DNA of 64,000 nucleotides from Kiritimatiellia bacterium (GTDB taxonomy: Bacteria; Verrucomicrobiota; Kiritimatiellia; RFP12; UBA1067): the NCBI GenBank assembly GCA_027858965.1, contig JAQIBS010000025.1, positions 1 to 64,000 on the forward strand. Reading direction: 5' to 3'. A program made the translations under genes and the position numbers. Shown in pieces: positions 19,401 to 25,793 of this stretch. Each line of letters begins with the position of its first letter. Within the stretch, counting starts at the first letter, position 1. The notes under the pieces are model-generated. The model was not told where the DNA came from and did not search any database. It saw nothing but the letters and a program-made list of their open reading frames with translations.

Positions 19401-21569
19401 CATCGTCTGTCCCGTCGTGCGGGGCTGGAACGTGCCACCGTTGAAGAAGAGGTATTCGCTACCGCTGCTGCCTGTAATATTGCGGACACGCAGGATTCCG
19501 CCATGAAGGTTGACACGGGAGGTGCTGCCTCCCGCACCCATTCTGATATCCGCGTAATCATCCACCAGTCCGCCGTAGAGGTTGAGTGTGTTGTCGCCGC
19601 CCCGGGTACTTCCCATGCCGATGCTTGAATGCGTATGAATAAGCGCACCGCTGGTGACGTTGATAGTGGAGAGCATGCCGCTGCCCTTTTGGTCGCCGAA
19701 ACGGAATTCACCATCCACCTGAAAAGTTCCACCGCAGATGTCAAGAATCGGCCGGGTGTTCTGTTCAACATTGTAACCTATCCCCATAATAAACCTACTC
19801 GCCGAAAGCGTGCCGCCGGAAATCGTCACATGGGGTTGAAGCGGAGTCGGCGCATTTGTAACATCTCCATTGTGATGACCGATATCAAAGAAGTCATTGA
19901 CACGTGTGTAGCCATCGCGGATCTCCAACTCGCCGGTAGTTTCCATACCTGCCTGATCAGTGGTATAGCCGCCAACAACAACCTCAGAGTAAACAAAGTT
20001 GGTTTGACCCGGTACCCCCAGAACCACCTTGCCATCGGCAACCGTAAAACTGGCAAAACCGTTGGCTGGAGAGTCGCCGTTGGCTGGATAGGTTCCGACT
20101 GCATTAGCACTGCCTGAATTGTGCCGTCCCAGCACGTTGGTGCTGCCTGTAAGGATCAAAGTGCCTGGACCTCGCTTGATGAAAGCACCTGATTGTGCAA
20201 GAACCGAACCGGAAAGCGTCAAGTCGTTGCTGATATGAAGCATAGATGCTTTTTCGCTACCGGAATTGATGGTAATGCCGCGGTCAATTGTAACATCAGG
20301 CCCTGTATATTGAAGTGTGCCTGGGCCGACAGTCAGATTCTCCGGTGCGGCGGAAGAAACACCGACTGAGCTCGGCATACCGCCGTTAGCCAGTGATGAC
20401 ACACTGAGAGTGCCGCAGCCAACTGCCGTGGGGCCGGTGTAGGTGTTCGCGGAGGATACTGTGACGGTTCCCCCTCCGCTGGCTGCCGGATTGACAGCGA
20501 AACCACCTGCGCCGCTGATTGTTTCCAAGAATGTCAGAGCGCCAGAGTCAGATGTTGCGGCAACGACTCCGTTCGGCATTGTCTGGACCGGAAGATCAAT
20601 GACATGGCTGCTGCCGAAGACATCAATCCGCGAAGAACTGAAGTCATTGGTGAAGGTGATGGCATTTCCCGTGAATGTGTGGCTGCTGGTACCACTGACA
20701 AAGAGCGAGCCTAGGCGGAGTCCGGCCATGTCGTTTGTGACGGTTATGGCTGCTGCGGGGGAATTGGTAAAAGTACCGGTTACATTAACGCCTTGAGCCC
20801 GAATATTGTTAAGCCAGTTTCCAGCTACGGACCAGTTGCCGCCAGTGGACGATGTCCACACGCCTTCAGGCGAGCTCGTCAAGGGCAAATTCGGATCGGT
20901 TGTCCAAGTTGCGCCGGTGATAGTACCGTCATCGGTTGATGCGAGATTATCGGCGGTTGTCCCCGTGCCTTCGTCAAGTGGCCAGTAATGAGTCAGACCG
21001 ATTTCACTCCCTGTAAGGCGCGTGTTCATAGCGATCTGGATCTCCGCCTGCGTTCTGGCTGTGCTCCAGACACGTACGTCGTTGATCTCTCCGCGAAAGC
21101 CGATGGTGGATATGCGGGGGAGCCTGCCGATGGCGATATTAGCGGCAGCTATGGCTGCAGTACCGAAAGTACCGCTTTTATCGAGTTCTCCATCAATATA
21201 TATGTATCCGGACCCGTCAGTTTCCCGAACAAATGCGAGATGATACCAGGTATCTGCGGTCAGAGTCGTTGTAGCGTAGAGCTGCGTGCCGCCAACCTGA
21301 AAACGTGGTTTACCATTAACCGTGGCCAGGAACATGCGTCCCGCATTTCCAGAGATATCCTGATTGAAGATCTGGTTCTCAGAATCGAAGCTGGGCTGCT
21401 GAATCCACATTTCAACCGTGAAGGCGGTTGTTGTGATGCGGGCATCAGTAGTGATATAGCACTGCTGTGTACGTGCGAATGTAAGAACGTTCTCAGCTTT
21501 TACAACACCCGTAAAGAGGAGCACCAAAACCGCAATTTTTTTCAGAGTATCGTTGAATCGTAATTTCAT
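16401..21569 (-). CDS. Giant secreted LamG protein with autotransporter-associated beta-strand repeats
   Basis: About 1,722 aa. I chose ATG 21569 (second of a tandem ATGATG) with AGGAG six bases upstream; it begins MKLRFNDTLKKIAVLVLLFTG, a signal peptide ending VVKAE. Residues about 25-210 form a LamG/concanavalin-like domain (TVEMWIQQPSF, WYHLAFVRETDGSGYIYIDG, FRGEINDVRVWSTART). The rest is a repetitive parallel-beta passenger with PATR units (GGTVTVSSANTYTGPTAVGCGTL, GTNTLVFSSTASTYTGPTLVSNGTLLV). Two blocks of about 350 residues are closely related copies. No C-terminal autotransporter barrel is visible; the tail ends SGMLILLR. Probably a surface or extracellular glycan-binding/adhesive protein. 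It heads the GntR-controlled locus. Confidence 0.88.
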   Translation of the reverse strand: MKLRFNDTLKKIAVLVLLFTGVVKAENVLTFARTQQCYITTDARITTTAFTVEMWIQQPSFDSENQIFNQDISGNAGRMFLATVNGKPRFQVGGTQLYATTTLTADTWYHLAFVRETDGSGYIYIDGELDKSGTFGTAAIAAANIAIGRLPRISTIGFRGEINDVRVWSTARTQAEIQIAMNTRLTGSEIGLTHYWPLDEGTGTTADNLASTDDGTITGATWTTDPNLPLTSSPEGVWTSSTGGNWSVAGNWLNNIRAQGVNVTGTFTNSPAAAITVTNDMAGLRLGSLFVSGTSSHTFTGNAITFTNDFSSSRIDVFGSSHVIDLPVQTMPNGVVAATSDSGALTFLETISGAGGFAVNPAASGGGTVTVSSANTYTGPTAVGCGTLSVSSLANGGMPSSVGVSSAAPENLTVGPGTLQYTGPDVTIDRGITINSGSEKASMLHISNDLTLSGSVLAQSGAFIKRGPGTLILTGSTNVLGRHNSGSANAVGTYPANGDSPANGFASFTVADGKVVLGVPGQTNFVYSEVVVGGYTTDQAGMETTGELEIRDGYTRVNDFFDIGHHNGDVTNAPTPLQPHVTISGGTLSASRFIMGIGYNVEQNTRPILDICGGTFQVDGEFRFGDQKGSGMLSTINVTSGALIHTHSSIGMGSTRGGDNTLNLYGGLVDDYADIRMGAGGSTSRVNLHGGILRVRNITGSSGSEYLFFNGGTFQPRTTGQTMEDNLLSAVVSTNGAVIDTSLASYTIAQDLLHDTTLGGANDGGLIKLGTNTLVFSSTASTYTGPTLVSNGTLLVTGALPDDNVLTVATGAKLSIGSTVGTTLSAGALTLAGNGMVTLDFAIDGSANDKLSIAGTPVLGSGKMNLVVDNSDSPFTKNGTYAVLTYTGSDPVVSGMTVANPVFGKSYTFAAASGSVTITIASAMSGASVWNVDAGGAWATSGNWTVAPADAAGSQVRFDDAVSSAPVTVTTADETVGEIYINNTESYTLGGSGLTLDNGAEPTEVNVESGTHSITAPLTASGDTLLNLGLTADLNLGAFSGSGTLTAQGDGSLALNAAPQVNALEIDVDTLDLEGSLVITPPVALMRAVTVTPATDASAGLTGILSGEGGLTKTGSSTLTLGAANTYTGITTVKGGTLSVPALADGDAASSIGQSSSDTVNLNLAGGTFHYTGPSTAINRGFTVNPGSGKAALLRIDNDLTVSGLINNTGGAIIKTGPGTLRYTHEHASSIIGADQSSSMGTQAAYPANGDAPVNGFGCLTVAQGKFILGAPGQTNIFNKEVTVGSYTTSEAGQETTGELEFIDGHSIFKSYLDIGYYNGTTLTAPTPLEPTITVSGGTVTAAGIIISFGYNYFGSAYPNSHAVLNIAGGTLTVTGGFRFGDQPGSDMLATINVTSGALIHTSSSIGMGSNRGGDNMLNLYGGLVEDYADLKMGNAGSTSRVNLHGGTLRVRNITASSGSEYLTFNGGTFQPRLAGQTMADNFLSAVVSTNGAVIDTSLASYTIAQKLTHDPLLGGASDGGLVKQGDNTLTLTGANTFTGPIDVQGGLLSAPVLSTNDLSVATDAFFDATSLRATVGDLRGNGTLTNGVIAVTSTLDAGTNGAPAGATMIVENLSLVGDSTFACDWTTNALGEVTNDFVTVTGTLASEGAGFVDLGRTEEAPISIPFHATVMSYDVFSGSFIGWKAVGTGLPVGKAYATIVAAEDGLVTIDISYSGMLILLR
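16930..17960 (-). repeat. Internal duplication in the passenger protein, C-terminal copy
   Basis: The encoded segment (from the GTQAAYPANGDAPVNGFG region to the NTFTGPIDVQGG region) matches the N-terminal copy at about 19190-20230. The best-conserved blocks are NLYGG, SRVNLHGG, SGSEYL, NGGTFQPR and SAVVSTNGAVIDTSLASYTI. Many synonymous positions differ, so the duplication is not recent or the protein is under strong constraint. Boundaries are approximate. Confidence 0.75.
19190..20230 (-). repeat. Internal duplication in the passenger protein, N-terminal copy
   Basis: This is the partner of the block at about 16930-17960. It runs from the VLGRHNSGSANAVGTYPANG region to ASTYTGPTLVSNGTLLV at the protein level. 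Boundaries are approximate and were judged by eye from the translated ORF. Confidence 0.75.
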
Positions 21570-21591
21570 CATATTCTCCTGTTTTAAAACA

Positions 21592-21627
21592 TATGTATAC
21601 CGGTTACACAATCTGTGTATACCGGTT
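21592..21627. promoter_or_regulatory. Tandem 12-bp candidate GntR operators
   Basis: The 12-mer TGTATACCGGTT occurs twice in direct orientation (21594-21605 and 21616-21627), 22 bp apart, about two helical turns. Each has the GTATAC palindromic core typical of FadR/FCD-type GntR operators. They lie between the candidate -10 box and the Shine-Dalgarno of the passenger gene, directly next to a GntR-family gene. Repression relieved by a sugar-acid ligand is the natural inference. Confidence 0.65.
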
Positions 21628-21655
21628 TTTTATCACAAAAAAAAATAGGTGTCAA
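21627..21655 (-). promoter_or_regulatory. Candidate sigma-70-type promoter for the 21.6-7.2 kb locus
   Basis: On the minus strand a TTGACA -35 box (21655-21650) is followed after 17 nt by TAAAAA (21632-21627) as -10. Transcription would start close to the first candidate operator. The -35 is consensus and the -10 is weak, as expected for a regulated promoter. Confidence 0.5.
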
Positions 21656-21698
21656 GCTGATAATCTGTTTCATAAACAAAAGCAATAAAGCTGTCATT

Positions 21699-22502
21699 TC
21701 ACTCGAAACGATCAATCAACTGGGCAAGCGCATCACTCACAGGGTCCCGCCCAGCGTTGGCCGCATTCGCGGCAGCCTGGTCAAAAGCCGCCAATGCATC
21801 GGATTGACTACGAATGATATGTGCCCGCATCCAACATTCGGCTTTAGGAGCATCACCCTGTCGCAAGGCCCGTTCAATCTTGGAATGGTGGCGCCAGACC
21901 CAGGCGAGATGCTGCAGATCGCGTCTATGACTATGGTGTCCGAAAAACTGATTACGCTGATAGGCGCTTGTCACAATCTGAATAGCCAAGCGGTTTCCCG
22001 CCGCCTTCAGCAACAGAAGATGAAAAAGCAGATCAAATGACAGAAAGGAGACAAGAGCATCACCTTCAAGCACCTGCTTTTTTTTCAATCGCAGATCCAC
22101 GATAATACAATGCATTTCATCACAGAGACGACGAAGTTCCTGCCTTGATTCTTTCGTAAGCGTCCGAACCGCCTGATGGATGGCAGCACATTCGATCAAA
22201 GCGCGCATTTCATAGGCATCCTGAATCTGATTGCGATCTACGTGAGCCACAAAAGTGCCGATTGAAGGAATTTGATAAAGCACCCCTTCCTGAATAAGTC
22301 CCCGTATCGCCTCCCGAACAGGGGTTCGACTTATACCACATTCCGCAGCGATGGTCTGTTCTGATATTTTCTGCCCCGACACCAATTCTGAAGTCAAAAT
22401 TTTTCTTATAATGTGTTTATATGCATTATCACTTAATTTTTCGGCCACTTTCACCTCACCACTTAGCATGTGTTTCTTGAAAAGAAATAAATATGAGGGC
22501 AT
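21699..22502 (-). CDS. GntR family transcriptional regulator, FCD subfamily
   Basis: The N-terminal winged helix (about residues 20-90) shows ILTSELVSGQKISEQTIAAECGISRTPVREAIRGLIQEGVLYQIPSIGTFV, a classic GntR HTH. The C-terminal all-helical FCD ligand-binding domain contains AYEMRALIECAAIHQA and FHLLLLKAAGNR with ALRQGDAPKAECWMRAHI. FCD regulators sense carboxylic acids and sugar acids using bound metal. Start choice is uncertain: ATG 22502 and ATG 22469 have no Shine-Dalgarno, while GTG 22448 follows GAGGTGAAA. It lies directly upstream of the operator pair and the passenger gene on the same strand, so it most likely controls the catabolic locus. Confidence 0.9.
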   Translation of the reverse strand: MPSYLFLFKKHMLSGEVKVAEKLSDNAYKHIIRKILTSELVSGQKISEQTIAAECGISRTPVREAIRGLIQEGVLYQIPSIGTFVAHVDRNQIQDAYEMRALIECAAIHQAVRTLTKESRQELRRLCDEMHCIIVDLRLKKKQVLEGDALVSFLSFDLLFHLLLLKAAGNRLAIQIVTSAYQRNQFFGHHSHRRDLQHLAWVWRHHSKIERALRQGDAPKAECWMRAHIIRSQSDALAAFDQAAANAANAGRDPVSDALAQLIDRFE

Positions 22503-22653
22503 TCTGAAAAGAAGTCAACCAACAATTTTTTAAGCCACTGATTTAACCGTATGACTAGCACTCCTTCGTTGCATACGAAGCGCATCCTGCAATATTACAT
22601 CATTCCGCTTCAATGTTAACCATGCTTCTCCCGCACATACGCGGAAGCATGTA

Positions 22654-23472
22654 TCAAATCGAACCCAACGCAAGCAGGGCATAGAAGGTGTGTTCAAGAT
22701 CGCCATCGACCTGACCCGGTGCGGAGCTGAAAAGGCCATCATCCTGCCAGCAGAGCTCAATAAATGCACGATCATTTTTATCAACCGTGATTGAAATTTC
22801 ACAGAGAGAATATGCAAAGAGAACCACTGAAGTAGAAAGCAGATCAGCAGAGATACCCGGTGCTGAGGAATAACCACCCGAGGAACGATGACGCTGCGTA
22901 AGAAGTGTCTGCATACGCTCCAGCGCCACTGCATCACCACTCTCTGAAGCCAGAAGCAGACATACAACCGCAACAGGTGTACTGAGAGAGCTGAAGTCAT
23001 CAGAGGCCCTGCGCTTGAGAGTGGATACCGCAGCGCGTTTAAGCAAAAATCGGTTAATGCCCTCCGGCAGCAGCTGCTCCATCAGGAGAGATGTTAAAAA
23101 CAGCTTATAGGAATCAGCCGGACCGATTCTCAAAAGAGATTTCAGAAGGCTCAACCGTGCGGCACTTTTTGAGCGTTTTCCTGAACGAAGAAGCAGCAGT
23201 TCAGCGCAGATACGGTCAACTCCATGTGATTTCGGAAACTCCCTGCAAACCCACTGCATTAACAGATCAACATCATATTCCGAGCCATGCGCCTCCAGCA
23301 TAAACACGGCAAAATATGAATAGTAGAGATCAGACTTTCCATCCAGCCCGCAAAACCCTCCCTCACTACACTGCAAACTCAGTACAGAGGAAAAGAGTTC
23401 AGCCAACGCACTGAAATCCAAAGCCGAGATCCCCTGTTTAACAGCTAGCTGCATATCTTTAAGTAATTGCAC
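22654..23472 (-). CDS. Prenyltransferase/terpenoid-cyclase-like alpha-alpha barrel repeat protein
   Basis: The 272-aa product carries repeats of the prenyltransferase beta-subunit type: EGGFCGLDGKSDLYYSYFAVFML, SSGGYSSAPGISADLLSTSVVLFAY and DDGLFSSAPGQVDGDLEHTFYALLAL. Such repeats build an alpha-alpha toroid. No signal peptide or membrane segment is visible, and the zinc ligands of true protein prenyltransferases are not obvious. Related small proteins occur in many PVC genomes without known function. It is separated from its neighbours by 150-370 nt, so probably monocistronic. Confidence 0.7.
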   Translation of the reverse strand: MQLLKDMQLAVKQGISALDFSALAELFSSVLSLQCSEGGFCGLDGKSDLYYSYFAVFMLEAHGSEYDVDLLMQWVCREFPKSHGVDRICAELLLLRSGKRSKSAARLSLLKSLLRIGPADSYKLFLTSLLMEQLLPEGINRFLLKRAAVSTLKRRASDDFSSLSTPVAVVCLLLASESGDAVALERMQTLLTQRHRSSGGYSSAPGISADLLSTSVVLFAYSLCEISITVDKNDRAFIELCWQDDGLFSSAPGQVDGDLEHTFYALLALGSI

Positions 23473-23743
23473 TGACTACTCTCCATTCAAAACGCGAAGC
23501 GTTTTTCCTGATACGGACTTCGCCCGCAACCCAATATCCTCACCACGAAGAACAGGAAGTTGATGTTATAGCTACTAAAGCTGTTACGCAAAACCCATGG
23601 CCTCACATAAAAAGGTCATGGATTTATCGTTCAAATGGTTGAAATGGTTTCCTTCTTCCGCTATTCCGGCTCTGATATGACGGCGTGATATGTTTTCTCA
23701 CAGCTATTCAAATTTTATTCTATGCAACGCGAAGCGTTGTTGT
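23473..23743. repeat. Mosaic of dispersed intergenic repeat modules
   Basis: There is no gene here. An AAAACGC-GAA-GCGTTTT hairpin lies near 23490. Bases 23521-23552 (GCCCGCAACCCAATATCCTC and on) match the reverse complement of 53455-53490. Bases 23549-23581 (ACAGGAAGTTGATGTTATAG) match 49478-49511. Bases 23627-23680 (GGTTGAAATGGTTTCCTTCT) match the array blocks at 260-285 and after maf. A GCAACGC-GAA-GCGTTGT hairpin at 23723-23741 precedes element copy B. Confidence 0.65.
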
Positions 23744-23837
23744 CTAAAGCAGCAATGCATATCACTCACATAAGCAATGAGTCAAAATTGTTCGCATATC
23801 ACTCAAATCCTGTTTGATTACGGCTCTGCTGCATTAG
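23744..23837. repeat. 95-bp inverted-repeat element, copy B
   Basis: The ends are CTAAAGCAGCA and TGCTGCATTAG, 94 bp apart. The interior shares AATGCATATCAC and TCGCATATCACTCAAA with copy A. The right end stops two nucleotides from the stop codon of the AsmA-like gene. A hairpin abuts the left end. Confidence 0.8.
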
Positions 23838-23839
23838 TC

Positions 23840-24742
23840 TTATTTACCGAAAAGACCCTTCAGTTTATCAGAGGCTCCCTTAACCGCATCCCCGGCGGCA
23901 TCAGCAGCATCACCCGCCACATCAGCGGCACCTTTTGTCAGGTTACCCGCCGTATCGGCCGCCTTTTTGGAAATATCACCGACCGCTTCCGTCCCGCCTT
24001 TGGTGGCATTACCCAGTGCTTCAATCGAACCTTTGCTGATCCCCTTGAAGGCACCCGCAGAACCTGTGGCCAGTTTAGTAATCGCATCCTTGAGTCCGCC
24101 AACGATGCTGGCAATCACCTGATTAATCACTTCAATCATGGTCGCACCACCGCTGGCTTTACCAATATCATGAAGAGTCATAGACGGAAGCGGAATTGTG
24201 ATCGGCTTGCCAAAGGTAAGTGCAGAAGCATAGGAAACTTTACTGCCGTTCAGGATAAATTCATCGATAACGACCTTTTTCTGCGCTTTTGCATCAGGCG
24301 TACCCTTAGGGTCTTTAGCCTTCTCCTCCTTTTCCGCTGTCTGAGCGTTGGCCATTATCGTATCAAAATTAGATTTACCATTTTTGGTTTCAAAAGAAAT
24401 TTCAGGGGTTTCAATCAGAATTTTCTCAATTTCAATCACATCCCCCTTCAAAAGTGACATAATTTTCAGATCAATATCAACTGTCTTCACCGCAAAAGCA
24501 TCTTTAGAAGAGTATGCCTCAGGGTTCCCTACAACAAGATCAGATATGATCAACTGACCGGCAATCGGTTTTAGTTTAACATCGCCTATTGAGACATCAA
24601 CGCCCAACACCTTGGGGCCTCCGACTGCCGCGGCGCTTTTAACCAACGGACCAATGGTCAATGGCAGAGTGAGAATTGCTCCCAAAAGTAAAATTACAAG
24701 AACAACGACAATACCAATAATAATTTTAAAAACTTTCTTCAT
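23840..24742 (-). CDS. AsmA-like membrane-anchored protein with Ala/Gly-rich amphipathic tail
   Basis: The N-terminus MKKVFKIIIGIVVVLVILLLGAI is an uncleaved anchor or signal. Residues 25-190 resemble the AsmA/DUF748 type beta-rich region found in inner-membrane bridge proteins (VLGVDVSIGDVKLKPIAGQLIISDLVVGNP, IEIEKILIETPEISFETKNG). The last 100 residues are low-complexity 11-residue-like amphipathic repeats rich in Ala, Gly and Lys (KAADTAGNLTKGAADVAGDA), as in LEA or apolipoprotein-like helices. It probably sits at the periplasmic face of the inner membrane; its role is unknown. Element copy B follows the stop codon. Confidence 0.7.
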   Translation of the reverse strand: MKKVFKIIIGIVVVLVILLLGAILTLPLTIGPLVKSAAAVGGPKVLGVDVSIGDVKLKPIAGQLIISDLVVGNPEAYSSKDAFAVKTVDIDLKIMSLLKGDVIEIEKILIETPEISFETKNGKSNFDTIMANAQTAEKEEKAKDPKGTPDAKAQKKVVIDEFILNGSKVSYASALTFGKPITIPLPSMTLHDIGKASGGATMIEVINQVIASIVGGLKDAITKLATGSAGAFKGISKGSIEALGNATKGGTEAVGDISKKAADTAGNLTKGAADVAGDAADAAGDAVKGASDKLKGLFGK

Positions 24743-24817
24743 AATATATCTCCTTTATTAGTGTTTCTAATCTATCCGAATATATTGACATTATAACTTA
24801 CACACAAAATCGCGACA

Positions 24818-24849
24818 ACAAAAAAGGACGCTGTTGCCAGCGCCGCAAA
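24818..24849 (-). terminator. Rho-independent terminator of the PIN toxin-antitoxin operon
   Basis: On the minus strand the stem GGCGCTG-GCAA-CAGCGTCC is followed by TTTTTTG, a compact GNRA-capped intrinsic terminator about 25 nt past the toxin stop codon. Confidence 0.75.
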
Positions 24850-24873
24850 TCGTTGCACTTTGCAGCCTAATGG

Positions 24874-25287
24874 TTACGTTTTTTGCAAGTATTCCCCGGC
24901 ACTCAGGATAAGGATCAACTTCCAAACATTCAAATCAAGAAGGTGTGAATCTCCTGTGACAATGAAGTCAGCATGGGCTGTGATTGCGCATTCGATGACA
25001 TGATCATCGTCAGGATCGTCAGGGACAATGCGTATCGGCGTGTCGGATGTCTCCACGATCTGTGCATTTTCAATGACCAGCTCAAGGATGTCGTTTGAGG
25101 AAAGATTACGCCGTTCGAGAATACGGGAGATCTTCGGATAGTTGAGAACCTTCGCCAGCTCCTGCAAGAGATGATAGCTAGTGTAGAGCGTATCACGTCC
25201 TGTTTCAATGCGCTCCAATATGCGGCCAGGAGTTCCGCCCCACAGGAGTGCAGAAATCAACACATTTGTATCGCAGACAATCCTCAT
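24874..25287 (-). CDS. PIN-domain toxin of a type II toxin-antitoxin pair
   Basis: A 137-aa PIN-fold ribonuclease of the COG1569 type. The N-terminal acidic strand MRIVCDTNVLISALLWGG, a central DDDHVIECAITA with acidic residues, and FIVTGDSHLLDL near the C-terminus carry the metal-binding Asp/Glu set. Family members cleave RNA and are blocked by the cognate antitoxin. Its ATG overlaps the antitoxin stop by four bases (ATGA), so the pair is translationally coupled. A strong terminator follows. Confidence 0.85.
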   Translation of the reverse strand: MRIVCDTNVLISALLWGGTPGRILERIETGRDTLYTSYHLLQELAKVLNYPKISRILERRNLSSNDILELVIENAQIVETSDTPIRIVPDDPDDDHVIECAITAHADFIVTGDSHLLDLNVWKLILILSAGEYLQKT

Positions 25288-25568
25288 GCCCCATCCCTGC
25301 GGCGGGAACGTACCTCCTTGAGGATACTGTCCAGATCACCGGACGACAACTCATCACTGCCTGCCGGATTTGCGTCCATACGCTGCCTTAGATCCGAGAA
25401 GGATTTAACTTTTGTCTGCGGCACCACCTCTTCCGGCGCATTAAACGGCACAATCCTGAACGCGGGACGCGAATTGCGCAGGACAATAAACATTTCGCCA
25501 CCTGCGGCGCGATCAGCAATGGCGGCAAGTTCTGTCCGCATGTCTTGCATGGCTATGAGCGTTTCCAT
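25284..25568 (-). CDS. Antitoxin of the PIN toxin pair (Phd/YefM-like)
   Basis: About 94 aa from ATG 25568, which has GGAGT with good spacing; the track start at 25586 has no such site. The N-terminal part METLIAMQDMRTELAAIADRAAGGEMFIVLRNSRPAFRIVPF resembles a Phd/prevent-host-death DNA-binding domain. The C-terminal part (DLRQRMDANPAGSDELSSGDLDSILKEVRSRR) is charged and would wrap the toxin. As in related systems it probably autoregulates the operon; no operator was assigned. The antitoxin-first order with 4-nt overlap is typical. Confidence 0.8.
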   Translation of the reverse strand: METLIAMQDMRTELAAIADRAAGGEMFIVLRNSRPAFRIVPFNAPEEVVPQTKVKSFSDLRQRMDANPAGSDELSSGDLDSILKEVRSRRRDGA

Positions 25569-25696
25569 GTTCACTCCTTTTAACATATGAAATTAGTATA
25601 GTTTTACCGTATGTTTGTGTTTTCTGCAAGCCTATTTTTTGACAGGATTAGAACGAAGGTTAAAGAGTTACGGCATCTCATTCGTTCAACGCTCTA

Positions 25697-25735
25697 GCCA
25701 AAAAAAGGGCGCTGTTTCCAGCTCCCTTTTTTTTA
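25697..25735 (-). terminator. Rho-independent terminator after gnd
   Basis: On the minus strand GGGAGCTG-GAAA-CAGCGCCC is followed by TTTTTTT and preceded by an A-run, so it could also work in the other direction. It lies about 60 nt past the gnd stop codon and shields the toxin-antitoxin operon from read-through. Confidence 0.8.
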
Positions 25736-25793
25736 ATCTCTTTATCGTTCACCTATTCCGCGCAGCGGAATCATCTGATTCGCTGGAAGCGAA

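Noticed and set aside
22530-23000. 156-aa minus-strand ORF ending at 22530
   Set aside because: It overlaps the prenyltransferase-like gene in another frame; that frame has clear repeat motifs while this one has none.
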